Assembly (NCBI GenBank): GCA_028023455.1
Contig: JAQFVV010013406.1
Location: forward strand, 1 to 64,000
Direction of reading: 5' to 3'
Length of the DNA stretch: 64,000 bases
Origin: Epiperipatus broadwayi
Taxonomy: Eukaryota > Onychophora > Udeonychophora > Euonychophora > Peripatidae
Position numbers and translations under genes: made by a program. The notes below the pieces were generated by a model. It saw nothing but the letters and a program-made list of their open reading frames with translations, had not been told where the DNA came from and ran no database searches. This document shows, piece by piece, positions 1-13,073 of the stretch; the stretch's first letter is position 1; every line of letters starts with the position of its first letter.

Positions 1-2249
1 TATGTTCAAAAGATGGCGCTATACCAAAACCGCCGAACAAGTGTAAGATTTGTTTTTACATAAACGAAAAAAAGAGTCAGAAATTAACTACCTCTTTCAT
101 TTGCTCACTCCCAGATCAGCTGATTTCAAGCTGGCTTGCTATCCTCAGTGGGAGATAGAGTGTAGAAACCAGATCTAAAACACTGACTCTCAGGTGTTTA
201 TAAAATGTTTCTATCAGATTGCAAGCGTGAATTTTTCTAGACCGGCAAAGTCTTCAAACCCAGCCTAGTAAGTTAGATATTTATATGGGTCTGATCTCAG
301 TTCAGAATCACCATATAATCAAAGTCTCTGCAATGCATATCATTGCAAGAAAACTTTAAAGGTACATTTATGAAAAACAAAAACAAGTTAATCAGGTAAC
401 CTGCTATCACTTGTTATTTATGTCCAAAAGATGGCGCTATACCAAAACCGCCGAACAAGTGTAAGATTTGTTTTACATAAACGAAAAAAGAGTCAGAAAT
501 TAACTACCTCTTTCATTTGCTCACCCCCAGATCAGCTGATTTCAAGCTGGTTTGCTATCCTCAGTGGGGGATAGAGTATAGAAACTAGATCTAAAACACT
601 GACTCTCAAGTGTTTATGCAAAACGTTTCTATCAGATTGCAAGCGTGAATTTTTCAGACCGGTAAAGTCTTCAAACCCAGCCTAGCAAGCTAGATATTTA
701 TATGGGTCTGATCTCAGTTCAGAATCACCATATAATCAAAGTCTCTGCAATATATATCATTGCAAGAAAACTCTAAAGGTACATTTATGAAAAACAAATA
801 CAAGTTAATCACGTAACCTGCTATCACTTGTTATTTATGTCCAAAAGATGGCGCTATACCAAAACCGCCGAACAAGTGTAAGATTTGTTTTACATAAACG
901 AAAAAAGAGTCAGAAATTAACTACCTCTTTCATTTGCTCACCCCCAGATCAGCTGATTTCAAGCTGGTTTGCTATCCTCAGTGGGAGATAGAGTATAGAA
1001 ACTAGATCTAAAACACTGACTCTCAAGTGTTTATGCAAAACGTTTCTATCAGATTGCAAGCGTGAATTTTTCAGACCGGTAAAGTCTTCAAACCCAGCCT
1101 AGCAAGCTAGATATTTATATGGGTCTGATCTCAGTTCAGAATCACCATATAATCAAAGTCTCTGCAATATATATCATTGCAAGAAAACTCTAAAGGTACA
1201 TTTATGAAAAACAAAAACAAGTTAATCACGTAACCTGCTATCACTTGTTATTTATGTCCAAAAGATGGCGCTATACCAAAACCGCCGAACAAGTGTAAGA
1301 TTTGTTTTACATAAACGAAAAAAGAGTCAGAAATTAACTACCTCTTTCATTTGCTCACCCCCAGATCAGCTGATTTCAAGCTGGTTTGCTATCCTCAGTG
1401 GGGGATAGAGTATAGAAACTAGATCTAAAACACTGACTCTCAAGTGTTTATGCAAAACGTTTCTATCAGATTGCAAGCGTGAATTTTTCAGACCGGTAAA
1501 GTCTTCAATCTCCAGCCTAGCAAGCTAGATATTTATATGGGTCTGATCTCAGTTCAGAATCACCATATAATCAAAGTCTCTGCAATATATATCATTGCAA
1601 GAAAACTTTAAAGGTACATTTATGAAAAACAAATACAAGTTAATCACGTAACCTGCTATCACTTGTTATTTATGTCCAAAAGATGGCGCTATACCAAAAC
1701 CACCGAACAAGTGTAAGATTTGTTTTACATAAACGAAAAAAGAGTCAGAAATTAACTACCTCTTTCATTTGCTCACCCCCAGATCAGCTGATTTCAAGCT
1801 GGTTTGCTATCCTCAGTGGGAGATAGAGTATAGAAACTAGATCTAAAACACTGACTCTCAAGTGTTTATGCAAAACGTTTCTATCAGATTGCAAGCGTGA
1901 ATTTTTCAGACCGGTAAAGTCTTCAAACCCAGCCTAGCAAGCTAGATATTTATATGGGTCTGATCTCAGTTCAGAATCACCATATAATCAAAGTCTCTGC
2001 AATATATATCATTGCAAGAAAACTTTAAAGGTACATTTATGAAAAACAAAAACAAGTTAATCACGTAACCTGCTATCACTTGTTATTTATGTCCAAAAGA
2101 TGGCGCTATACCAAAACCGCCGAACAAGTGTAAGATTTGTTTTACATAAACGAAAAAAGAGTCAGAAATTAACTACCTCTTTCATTTGCTCACCCCCAGA
2201 TCAGCTGATTTCAAGCTGGTTTGCTATCCTCAGTGGGAGATAGAGTATA

Positions 2250-2262
2250 GCTCTTCCGATCT
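2250..2262 (+). other. Illumina adapter-like 13-mer in satellite
   Basis: GCTCTTCCGATCT replaces the bases between GTATA and the AGATCT-containing segment found in every other monomer. This 13-mer is the shared 3' end of standard Illumina adapters. The patch ends exactly on ATCT, which the satellite itself contains, so a short-read polishing error is the simplest explanation. Confidence 0.85.
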
Positions 2263-5200
2263 AAAACACTGACTCTCAAGTGTTTATGCAAAACGTTTCT
2301 ATCAGATTGCAAGCGTGAATTTTTCAGACCGGTAAAGTCTTCAAACCCAGCCTAGCAAGCTAGATATTTATATGGGTCTGATCTCAGTTCAGAATCACCA
2401 TATAATCAAAGTCTCTGCAATATATATCATTGCAAGAAAACTCTAAAGGTACATTTATGAAAAACAAATACAAGTTAATCACGTAACCTGCTATCACTTG
2501 TTATTTATGTCCAAAAGATGGCGCTATACCAAAACCGCCGAACAAGTGTAAGATTTGTTTTACATAAACGAAAAAAGAGTCAGAAATTAACTACCTCTTT
2601 CATTTGCTCACCCCCAGATCAGCTGATTTCAAGCTGGTTTGCTCTTCCTCAGTGGGAGATAGAGTATAGAAACTAGATCTAAAACACTGACTCTCAAGTG
2701 TTTATGCAAAACGTTTCTATCAGATTGCAAGCGTGAATTTTTCAGACCGGTAAAGTCTTCAAACCCAGCCTAGCAAGCTAGATATTTATATGGGTCTGAT
2801 CTCAGTTCAGAATCACCATATAATCAAAGTCTCTGCAATATATATCATTGCAAGAAAACTCTAAAGGTACATTTATGAAAAAACAAATACAAGTTAATCA
2901 CGTAACCTGCTATCACTTGTTATTTATGTCCAAAAGATGGCGCTATACCAAAACCACCGAACAAGTGTAAGATTTGTTTTACATAAACGAAAAAAGAGTC
3001 AGAAATTAACTACCTCTTTCATTTGCTCACTCCCAGATCAGCTGATTTCAAGCTGGTTTGCTATCCTCAGTGGGGGATAGAGTATAGAAACTAGATCTAA
3101 AACACTGACTCTCAAGTGTTTATGCAAAACGTTTCTATCAGATTGCAAGCGTGAATTTTTCAGACCGGTAAAGTCTTCAAACCCAGCCTAGCAAGCTAGA
3201 TATTTATATGGGTCTGATCTCAGTTCAGAATCACCATATAATCAAAGTCTCTGCAATATATATCATTGCAAGAAAACTTTAAAGGTACATTTATGAAAAA
3301 CAAAAACAAGTTAATCACGTAACCTGCTATCACTTGTTATTTATGTCCAAAAGATGGCGCTATACCAAAACCGCCGAACAAGTGTAAGATTTGTTTTACA
3401 TAAACGAAAAAAGAGTCAGAAATTAACTACCTCTTTCATTTGCTCACCCCCAGATCAGCTGATTTCAAGCTGGTTCCGCTCTCCTCAGTGGAGGATAGAG
3501 TATAGAAACTAGATCTAAAACACTGACTCTCAAGTGTTTATGCAAAACGTTTCTATCAGATTGCAAGCGTGAATTTTTCAGACCGGTAAAGTCTTCAAAC
3601 CCAGCCTAGCAAGCTAGATATTTATATGGGTCTGATCTCAGTTCAGAATCACCATATAATCAAAGTCTCTGCAATATATATCATTGCAAGAAAACTTTAA
3701 AGGTACATTTATGAAAAACAAAAACAAGTTAATCACGTAACCTGCTATCACTTGTTATTTATGTCCAAAAGATGGCGCTATACCAAAACCGCCGAACAAG
3801 TGTAAGATTTGTTTTACATAAACGAAAAAAAGAGTCAGAAATTAACTACCTCTTTCATTTGCTCACCCCCAGATCAGCTGATTTCAAGCTGGTTTGCTAT
3901 CCTCAGTGGGAGATAGAGTATAGAAACTAGATCTAAAACACTGACTCTCAAGTGTTTATGCAAAACGTTTCTATCAGATTGCAAGCGTGAATTTTTCAGA
4001 CCGGTAAAGTCTTCAAACCCAGCCTAGCAAGCTAGATATTTATATGGGTCTGATCTCAGTTCAGAATCACCATATAATCAAAGTCTCTGCAATATATATC
4101 ATTGCAAGAAAACTCTAAAGGTACATTTATGAAAAACAAATACAAGTTAATCACGTAACCTGCTATCACTTGTTATTTATGTCCAAAAGATGGCGCTATA
4201 CCAAAACCGCCGAACAAGTGTAAGATTTGTTTTACATAAACGAAAAAAGAGTCAGAAATTAACTACCTCTTTCATTTGCTCACCCCCAGATCAGCTGATT
4301 TCAAGCTGGTTTGCTATCCCCACGTCTGAGGATAGAGTATAGAAACTAGATCTAAAACACTGACTCTCAAGTGTTTATGCAAAACGTTTCTATCAGATTG
4401 CAAGCGTGAATTTTTCAGACCGGTAAAGTCTTCAAACCCAGCCTAGCAAGCTAGATATTTATATGGGTCTGATCTCAGTTCAGAATCACCATATAATCAA
4501 AGTCTCTGCAATATATATCATTGCAAGAAAACTCTAAAGGTACATTTATGAAAAACAAATACAAGTTAATCACGTAACCTGCTATCACTTGTTATTTATG
4601 TCCAAAAGATGGCGCTATACCAAAACCGCCGAACAAGTGTAAGATTTGTTTTACATAAACGAAAAAAGAGTCAGAAATTAACTACCTCTTTCATTTGCTC
4701 ACCCCCAGATCAGCTGATTTCAAGCTGGTTTGCTATCCTCAGTGGGAGATAGAGTATAGAAACTAGATCTAAAACACTGACTCTCAAGTGTTTATGCAAA
4801 ACGTTTCTATCAGATTGCAAGCGTGAATTTTTCAGACCGGTAAAGTCTTCAAACCCAGCCTAGCAAGCTAGATATTTATATGGGTCTGATCTCAGTTCAG
4901 AATCACCATATAATCAAAGTCTCTGCAATATATATCATTGCAAGAAAACTCTAAAGGTACATTTATGAAAAACAAATACAAGTTAATCACGTAACCTGCT
5001 ATCACTTGTTATTTATGTCCAAAAGATGGCGCTATACCAAAACCGCCGAACAAGTGTAAGATTTGTTTTACATAAACGAAAAAAGAGTCAGAAATTAACT
5101 ACCTCTTTCATTTGCTCACCCCCAGATCAGCTGATTTCAAGCTGGTTTGCTCTCCGTCAGTGAGGGATAGAGTATAGAAACTAGATCTAAAACACTGACT

Positions 5201-6855
5201 CTCAAGTGTTTATGCAAAACGTTTCTATCAGATTGCAAGCGTGAATTTTTCAGACCGGTAAAGTCTTCAAACCCAGCCTAGCAAGCTAGATATTTATATG
5301 GGTCTGATCTCAGTTCAGAATCACCATATAATCAAAGTCTCTGCAATATATATCATTGCAAGAAAACTCTAAAGGTACATTTATGAAAAAACAAATACAA
5401 GTTAATCACGTAACCTGCTATCACTTGTTATTTATGTCCAAAAGATGGCGCTATACCAAAACCGCCGAACAAGTGTAAGATTTGTTTTACATAAACGAAA
5501 AAAGAGTCAGAAATTAACTACCTCTTTCATTTGCTCACCCCCAGATCAGCTGATTTCAAGCTGGTTTGCTATCCTCAGTGGGAGATAGAGTATAGAAACT
5601 AGATCTAAAACACTGACTCTCAAGTGTTTATGCAAAACGTTTCTATCAGATTGCAAGCGTGAATTTTTCAGACCGGTAAAGTCTTCAAACCCAGCCTAGC
5701 AAGCTAGATATTTATATGGGTCTGATCTCAGTTCAGAATCACCATATAATCAAAGTCTCTGCAATATATATCATTGCAAGAAAACTCTAAAGGTACATTT
5801 ATGAAAAAACAAATACAAGTTAATCACGTAACCTGCTATCACTTGTTATTTATGTCCAAAAGATGGCGCTATACCAAAACCGCCGAACAAGTGTAAGATT
5901 TGTTTTACATAAACGAAAAAAGAGTCAGAAATTAACTACCTCTTTCATTTGCTCACCCCCAGATCAGCTGATTTCAAGCTGGTTTGCTCTCCTCAGTGGG
6001 GGATAGAGTATAGAAACTAGATCTAAAACACTGACTCTCAAGTGTTTATGCAAAACGTTTCTATCAGATTGCAAGCGTGAATTTTTCAGACCGGTAAAGT
6101 CTTCAAACCCAGCCTAGCAAGCTAGATATTTATATGGGTCTGATCTCAGTTCAGAATCACCATATAATCAAAGTCTCTGCAATATATATCATTGCAAGAA
6201 AACTTTAAAGGTACATTTATGAAAAACAAAAAACAAGTTAATCACGTAACCTGCTATCACTTGTTATTTATGTCCAAAAGATGGCGCTATACCAAAACCG
6301 CCGAACAAGTGTAAGATTTGTTTTACATAAACGAAAAAAGAGTCAGAAATTAACTACCTCTTTCATTTGCTCACCCCCAGATCAGCTGATTTCAAGCTGG
6401 TTTGCTATCCTCAGTGGGAGATAGAGTATAGAAACTAGATCTAAAACACTGACTCTCAAGTGTTTATGCAAAACGTTTCTATCAGATTGCAAGCGTGAAT
6501 TTTTCAGACCGGTAAAGTCTTCAAACCCAGCCTAGCAAGCTAGATATTTATATGGGTCTGATCTCAGTTCAGAATCACCATATAATCAAAGTCTCTGCAA
6601 TATATATCATTGCAAGAAAACTCTAAAGGTACATTTATGAAAAAACAAATACAAGTTAATCACGTAACCTGCTATCACTTGTTATTTATGTCCAAAAGAT
6701 GGCGCTATACCAAAACCGCCGAACAAGTGTAAGATTTGTTTTACATAAACGAAAAAAGAGTCAGAAATTAACTACCTCTTTCATTTGCTCACTCCCAGAT
6801 CAGCTGATTTCAAGCTGGTTTGCTATCCTCAGTGGGAGATAGAGTATAGAAACTA

Positions 6856-6880
6856 AGATCGGAAGAGCACGTGTAGGGAA
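6856..6880 (+). other. Illumina adapter-like patch in satellite
   Basis: AGATCGGAAGAGC followed by ACGTGTAGGGAA sits where other monomers read AGATCTAAAACACTGA. The first 13 bases are the common Illumina adapter start; GTGTAGGGAA matches the continuation of the universal adapter. It lengthens this monomer to 432 bp. Confidence 0.9.
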
Positions 6881-9800
6881 CTGACTCTCAAGTGTTTATG
6901 CAAAACGTTTCTATCAGATTGCAAGCGTGAATTTTTCAGACCGGTAAAAGTCTTCAAACCCAGCCTAGCAAGCTAGATATTTATATGGGTCTGATCTCAG
7001 TTCAGAATCACCATATAATCAAAGTCTCTGCAATATATATCATTGCAAGAAAACTTTAAAGGTACATTTATGAAAAACAAATACAAGTTAATCACGTAAC
7101 CTGCTATCACTTGTTATTTATGTCCAAAAGATGGCGCTATACCAAAACCACCGAACAAGTGTAAGATTTGTTTTACATAAACGAAAAAAGAGTCAGAAAT
7201 TAACTACCTCTTTCATTTGCTCACCCCCAGATCAGCTGATTTCAAGCTGGTTTGCTATCCTCAGTGGGGGATAGAGTATAGAAACTAGATCTAAAACACT
7301 GACTCTCAAGTGTTTATGCAAAACGTTTCTATCAGATTGCAAGCGTGAATTTTTCAGACCGGTAAAGTCTTCAAACCCAGCCTAGCAAGCTAGATATTTA
7401 TATGGGTCTGATCTCAGTTCAGAATCACCATATAATCAAAGTCTCTGCAATATATATCATTGCAAGAAAACTCTAAAGGTACATTTATGAAAAACAAATA
7501 CAAGTTAATCACGTAACCTGCTATCACTTGTTATTTATGTCCAAAAGATGGCGCTATACCAAAACCGCCGAACAAGTGTAAGATTTGTTTTACATAAACG
7601 AAAAAAGAGTCAGAAATTAACTACCTCTTTCATTTGCTCACCCCCAGATCAGCTGATTTCAAGCTGGTTTGCTATCCCCCACTGAGGATAGAGTATAGAA
7701 ACTAGATCTAAAACACTGACTCTCAAGTGTTTATGCAAAACGTTTCTATCAGATTGCAAGCGTGAATTTTTCAGACCGGTAAAGTCTTCAAACCCAGCCT
7801 AGCAAGCTAGATATTTATATGGGTCTGATCTCAGTTCAGAATCACCATATAATCAAAGTCTCTGCAATATATATCATTGCAAGAAAACTCTAAAGGTACA
7901 TTTATGAAAAAACAAATACAAGTTAATCACGTAACCTGCTATCACTTGTTATTTATGTTCAAAAGATGGCGCTATACCAAAACCGCCGAACAAGTGTAAG
8001 ATTTGTTTTACATAAACGAAAAAAGAGTCAGAAATTAACTACCTCTTTCATTTGCTCACCCCCAGATCAGCTGATTTCAAGCTGGTTTGCTATCCTCAGT
8101 GGGGGATAGAGTATAGAAACTAAGATCTAAAACACTGACTCTCAAGTGTTTATGCAAAACGTTTCTATCAGATTGCAAGCGTGAATTTTTCAGACCGGTA
8201 AAGTCTTCAAACCCAGCCTAGCAAGCTAGATATTTATATGGGTCTGATCTCAGTTCAGAATCACCATATAATCAAAGTCTCTGCAATATATATCATTGCA
8301 AGAAAACTTTAAAGGTACATTTATGAAAAAACAAAAACAAGTTAATCACGTAACCTGCTATCACTTGTTATTTATGTCCAAAAGATGGCGCTATACCAAA
8401 ACCGCCGAACAAGTGTAAGATTTGTTTTACATAAACGAAAAAAGAGTCAGAAATTAACTACCTCTTTCATTTGCTCACCCCCAGATCAGCTGATTTCAAG
8501 CTGGTTTGCTATCCCTCAGTGGGAGATAGAGTATAGAAACTAGATCTAAAACACTGACTCTCAAGTGTTTATGCAAAACGTTTCTATCAGATTGCAAGCG
8601 TGAATTTTTCAGACCGGTAAAGTCTTCAAACCCAGCCTAGCAAGCTAGATATTTATATGGGTCTGATCTCAGTTCAGAATCACCATATAATCAAAGTCTC
8701 TGCAATATATATCATTGCAAGAAAACTTTAAAGGTACATTTATGAAAAAACAAATACAAGTTAATCACGTAACCTGCTATCACTTGTTATTTATGTTCAA
8801 AAGATGGCGCTATACCAAAACCACCGAACAAGTGTAAGATTTGTTTTACATAAACGAAAAAAGAGTCAGAAATTAACTACCTCTTTCATTTGCTCACCCC
8901 CAGATCAGCTGATTTCAAGCTGGTTTGCTATCCTCAGTGGGGGATAGAGTATAGAAACTAGATCTAAAACACTGACTCTCAAGTGTTTATGCAAAACGTT
9001 TCTATCAGATTGCAAGCGTGAATTTTTCAGACCGGTAAAGTCTTCAAACCCAGCCTAGCAAGCTAGATATTTATATGGGTCTGATCTCAGTTCAGAATCA
9101 CCATATAATCAAAGTCTCTGCAATATATATCATTGCAAGAAAACTTTAAAGGTACATTTATGAAAAACAAAAACAAGTTAATCACGTAACCTGCTATCAC
9201 TTGTTATTTATGTCCAAAAGATGGCGCTATACCAAAACCGCCGAACAAGTGTAAGATTTGTTTTACATAAACGAAAAAAGAGTCAGAAATTAACTACCTC
9301 TTTCATTTGCTCACCCCCAGATCAGCTGATTTCAAGCTGGTTTGCTATCCTCAGTGGGAGATAGAGTATAGAAACTAGATCTAAAACACTGACTCTCAAG
9401 TGTTTATGCAAAACGTTTCTATCAGATTGCAAGCGTGAATTTTTCAGACCGGTAAAGTCTTCAAACCCAGCCTAGCAAGCTAGATATTTATATGGGTCTG
9501 ATCTCAGTTCAGAATCACCATATAATCAAAGTCTCTGCAATATATATCATTGCAAGAAAACTTTAAAGGTACATTTATGAAAAACAAAAACAAGTTAATC
9601 ACGTAACCTGCTATCACTTGTTATTTATGTTCAAAAGATGGCGCTATACCAAAACCACCGAACAAGTGTAAGATTTGTTTTACATAAACGAAAAAAGAGT
9701 CAGAAATTAACTACCTCTTTCATTTGCTCACCCCCAGATCAGCTGATTTCAAGCTGGTTTGCTCTCCTCAGTGGGGGATAGAGCTATAGAAACTAGATCT

Positions 9801-12129
9801 AAAACACTGACTCTCAAGTGTTTATGCAAAACGTTTCTATCAGATTGCAAGCGTGAATTTTTCAGACCGGTAAAGTCTTCAAACTCAGCCTAGCAAGCCA
9901 GATATTTATATGGGTCTGATCTCAGTTCAGAATCACCATATAATCAAAGTCTCTGCAATATATATCATTGCAAGAAAACTTTAAAGGTACATTTATGAAA
10001 AACAAAAACAAGTTAATCACGTAACCTGCTATCACTTGTTATTTATGTTCAAAAGATGGCGCTATACCAAAACCACCGAACAAGTGTAAGATTTGTTTAC
10101 ATAAACGAAAAAAGAGTCAGAAATTAACTACCTCTTTCATTTGCTCACCCCCAGATCAGCTGATTTCAAGCTGGTTTGCTCTCCTCAGTGGGGGATAGAG
10201 TATAGAAACTAGATCTAAAACACTGACTCTCAAGTGTTTATGCAAAACGTTTCTATCAGATTGCAAGCGTGAATTTTTCAGACCGGTAAAGTCTTCAAAC
10301 TCAGCCTAGCAAGCTAGATATTTATATGGGTCTGATCTCAGTTCAGAATCACCATATAATCAAAGTCTCTGCAATATATATCATTGCAAGAAAACTTTAA
10401 AGGTACATTTATGAAAAACAAAAACAAGTTAATCACGTAACCTGCTATCACTTGTTATTTATGTTCAAAAGATGGCGCTATACCAAAACCACCGAACAAG
10501 TGTAAGATTTGTTTTACATAAACGAAAAAAAGAGTCAGAAATTAACTACCTCTTTCATTTGCTCACCCCCAGATCAGCTGATTTCAAGCTGGTTTGCTCT
10601 CCTCAGTGGGGGATAGAGTATAGAAACTAGATCTAAACACTGACTCTCAAGTGTTTATGCAAAACGTTTCTATCAGATTGCAAGCGTGAATTTTTCAGAC
10701 CGGTAAAGTCTTCAAACTCAGCCTAGCAAGCCAGATATTTATATGGGTCTGATCTCAGTTCAGAATCACCATATAATCAAAGTCTCTGCAATATATATCA
10801 TTGCAAGAAAACTTTAAAGGTACATTTATGAAAAACAAAAACAAGTTAATCACGTAACCTGCTATCACTTGTTATTTATGTTCAAAAGATGGCGCTATAC
10901 CAAAACCACCGAACAAGTGTAAGATTTGTTTACATAAACGAAAAAAGAGTCAGAAATTAACTACCTCTTTCATTTGCTCACCCGCCAGATCAGCTGATTT
11001 CAAGCTGGTTTGCTCTCCTCAGTGGGGGATAGAGTATAGAAACTAGATCTAAACACTGACTCTCAAGTGTTTATGCAAAACGTTTCTATCAGATTGCAAG
11101 CGTGAATTTTTCAGACCGGTAAAGTCTTCAAACTCAGCCTAGCAAGCCAGATATTTATATGGGTCTGATCTCAGTTCAGAATCACCATATAATCAAAGTC
11201 TCTGCAATATATATCATTGCAAGAAAACTTTAAAGGTACATTTATGAAAAACAAAAACAAGTTAATCACGTAACCTGCTATCACTTGTTATTTATGTTCA
11301 AAAGATGGCGCTATACCAAAACCACCGAACAAGTGTAAGATTTGTTTACATAAACGAAAAAAGAGTCAGAAATTAACTACCTCTTTCATTTGCTCACCCC
11401 CAGATCAGCTGATTTCAAGCTGGTTTGCTCTCCTCAGTGAACGATAGAGTATAGAAACTAGATCTAAACACTGACTCTCAAGTGTTTATGCAAAACGTTT
11501 CTATCAGATTGCAAGCGTGAATTTTTCAGACCGGTAAAGTCTTCAAACTCAGCCTAGCAAGCCAGATATTTATATGGGTCTGATCTCAGTTCAGAATCAC
11601 CATATAATCAAAGTCTCTGCAATATATATCATTGCAAGAAAACTTTAAAGGTACATTTATGAAAAACAAAAACAAGTTAATCACGTAACCTGCTATCACT
11701 TGTTATTTATGTTCAAAAGATGGCGCTATACCAAAACCACCGAACAAGTGTAAGATTTGTTTTACATAAACGAAAAAAGAGTCAGAAATTAACTACCTCT
11801 TTCATTTGCTCACTCCCAGATCAGCTGATTTCAAGCTGGTTTGCTCTCCTCAGTGGGGGATAGAGTATAGAAACTAGATCTAAACACTGACTCTCAAGTG
11901 TTTATGCAAAACGTTTCTATCAGATTGCAAGCGTGAATTTTTCAGACCGGTAAAGTCTTCAAACTCAGCCTAGCAAGCCAGATATTTATATGGGTCTGAT
12001 CTCAGTTCAGAATCACCATATAATCAAAGTCTCTGCAATATATATCATTGCAAGAAAACTTTAAAGGTACATTTATGAAAAACAAAAACAAGTTAATCAC
12101 GTAACCTGCTATCACTTGTTATTTATGTT

Positions 12130-12660
12130 CAAAAGATGGGCTTACCAAAACACGAACAAGTGTAAGATTTGTTTTACATAAACGAAAAAGAGTCAGAATT
12201 AACTACCTCTTTCATTTGCTCATCCCAGATCAGCTGATTTCAAGCTGGTTTGCTCTCCTCAGTGGGGGATAGAGTATAGAAACTAGATCTAAACCTGACT
12301 CTCAAGTGTTTATGCAAAACGTTTCTATCAGATTGCAGCGTGAATTTTTCCGGCTCCGCGGTTGGGCGCCGCCCGCCAGAAAAAGAAAACACGACCAAGG
12401 TACAAAACTTTTACAGATTGGTGAATTTCAGACGAAAGTCTTCAAACCAGCTAGCAAGCAGATATTTATATGGGTGATCTCAGTTCAGATCACATATAAT
12501 AAAGTCCTGCAATATATATCATTGCAAGAAAACTTAAAGGTACATTTATGAAAAAAAAACAAGTTACTCAGTAACCTGCTATCACTTGTTATTTATGTTC
12601 AAAGATGGCCTTACCAAAACAGAACAAGTGTAAAATTTGTTTACATAAACGAAAAAAGAG
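12130..12660 (+). other. Degraded satellite monomer with foreign GC-rich insert
   Basis: This monomer differs from its neighbours by many scattered one- and two-base deletions (GATGGGCTTACC for GATGGCGCTATACC, AAACCTGACTC for AAACACTGACTC, CAAACCAGCTAGC for CAAACTCAGCCTAGC). That pattern is typical of unpolished long-read consensus. At about 12350-12414 a segment unlike the rest of the array interrupts it; its first 30 bases (CCGGCTCCGCGG onward) are strongly GC-rich. It is flanked by degraded copies of CAGATTG...GTGAATTT. The insertion disrupts the unit between GTGAATTTTT and CAGAC. Confidence 0.85.
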
Positions 12661-13073
12661 TCAGAATTAACTACCTCTTTCATTTGCTCACCCCCAGATC
12701 AGCTGATTTCAAGCTGGTTTGCACTCCTCAGTGAGGGATAGAGTATAGAAACTAGATCTAAACCTTGACTCTCAAGTGTTTATGCAAAACGTTTCTATCA
12801 GATTGCAAGCGTGAATTTTTCATACCGGTAAAGTCTTCAAACTCAGCCTAGCAAGCCAGATATTTATATGGGTCTGATCTCAGTTCAGTATCACCATATA
12901 ATCAAAGTCTCTGCAATATATATCATTGCAAGAAAACTTTAAAGGTACATTTATGAAAAACAAAAACAAGTTACTCACGTAACCTGCTATCACTTGTTAT
13001 TTATGTTCAAAAGATGGCGCTTTACCAAAACCGCCGAACAAGTGTAAAATTTGTTTACATAAACGAAAAAAGA

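Larger units (their letters stand above)
1..13073 (+). repeat. Satellite array, about 418-bp monomer, forward block
   Basis: Head-to-tail tandem array. I used the GGCGCTATACC motif as a phase marker: it recurs at 15, 433, 850, 1267, 1685, 2102, 2520 and so on to 13016, giving 31 full periods plus a truncated unit. Most spacings are 415-419 bp. The exceptions are 432 (an adapter-like patch near 6856), 469 (an insertion near 12350) and 409. Units are nearly identical. Variation is concentrated in a small hairpin (TATCCTCAGTGGGGGATA) and in a few diagnostic bases. From about 9880 rightward the units change from AAACCCAGCCTAGCAAGCTAG-type to AAACTCAGCCTAGCAAGCCAG-type. The unit contains the palindrome ATCAGCTGAT and no long open frame. 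The array continues beyond the left edge of the window. It could be centromeric or heterochromatic satellite, or the internal repeats of a mobile element; the sequence alone does not decide. Confidence 0.97.

Noticed and set aside
12306-12551. 81-codon frame in the satellite
   Set aside because: Opened only by deletions and the foreign GC-rich insert in a degraded monomer; absent from every other unit.
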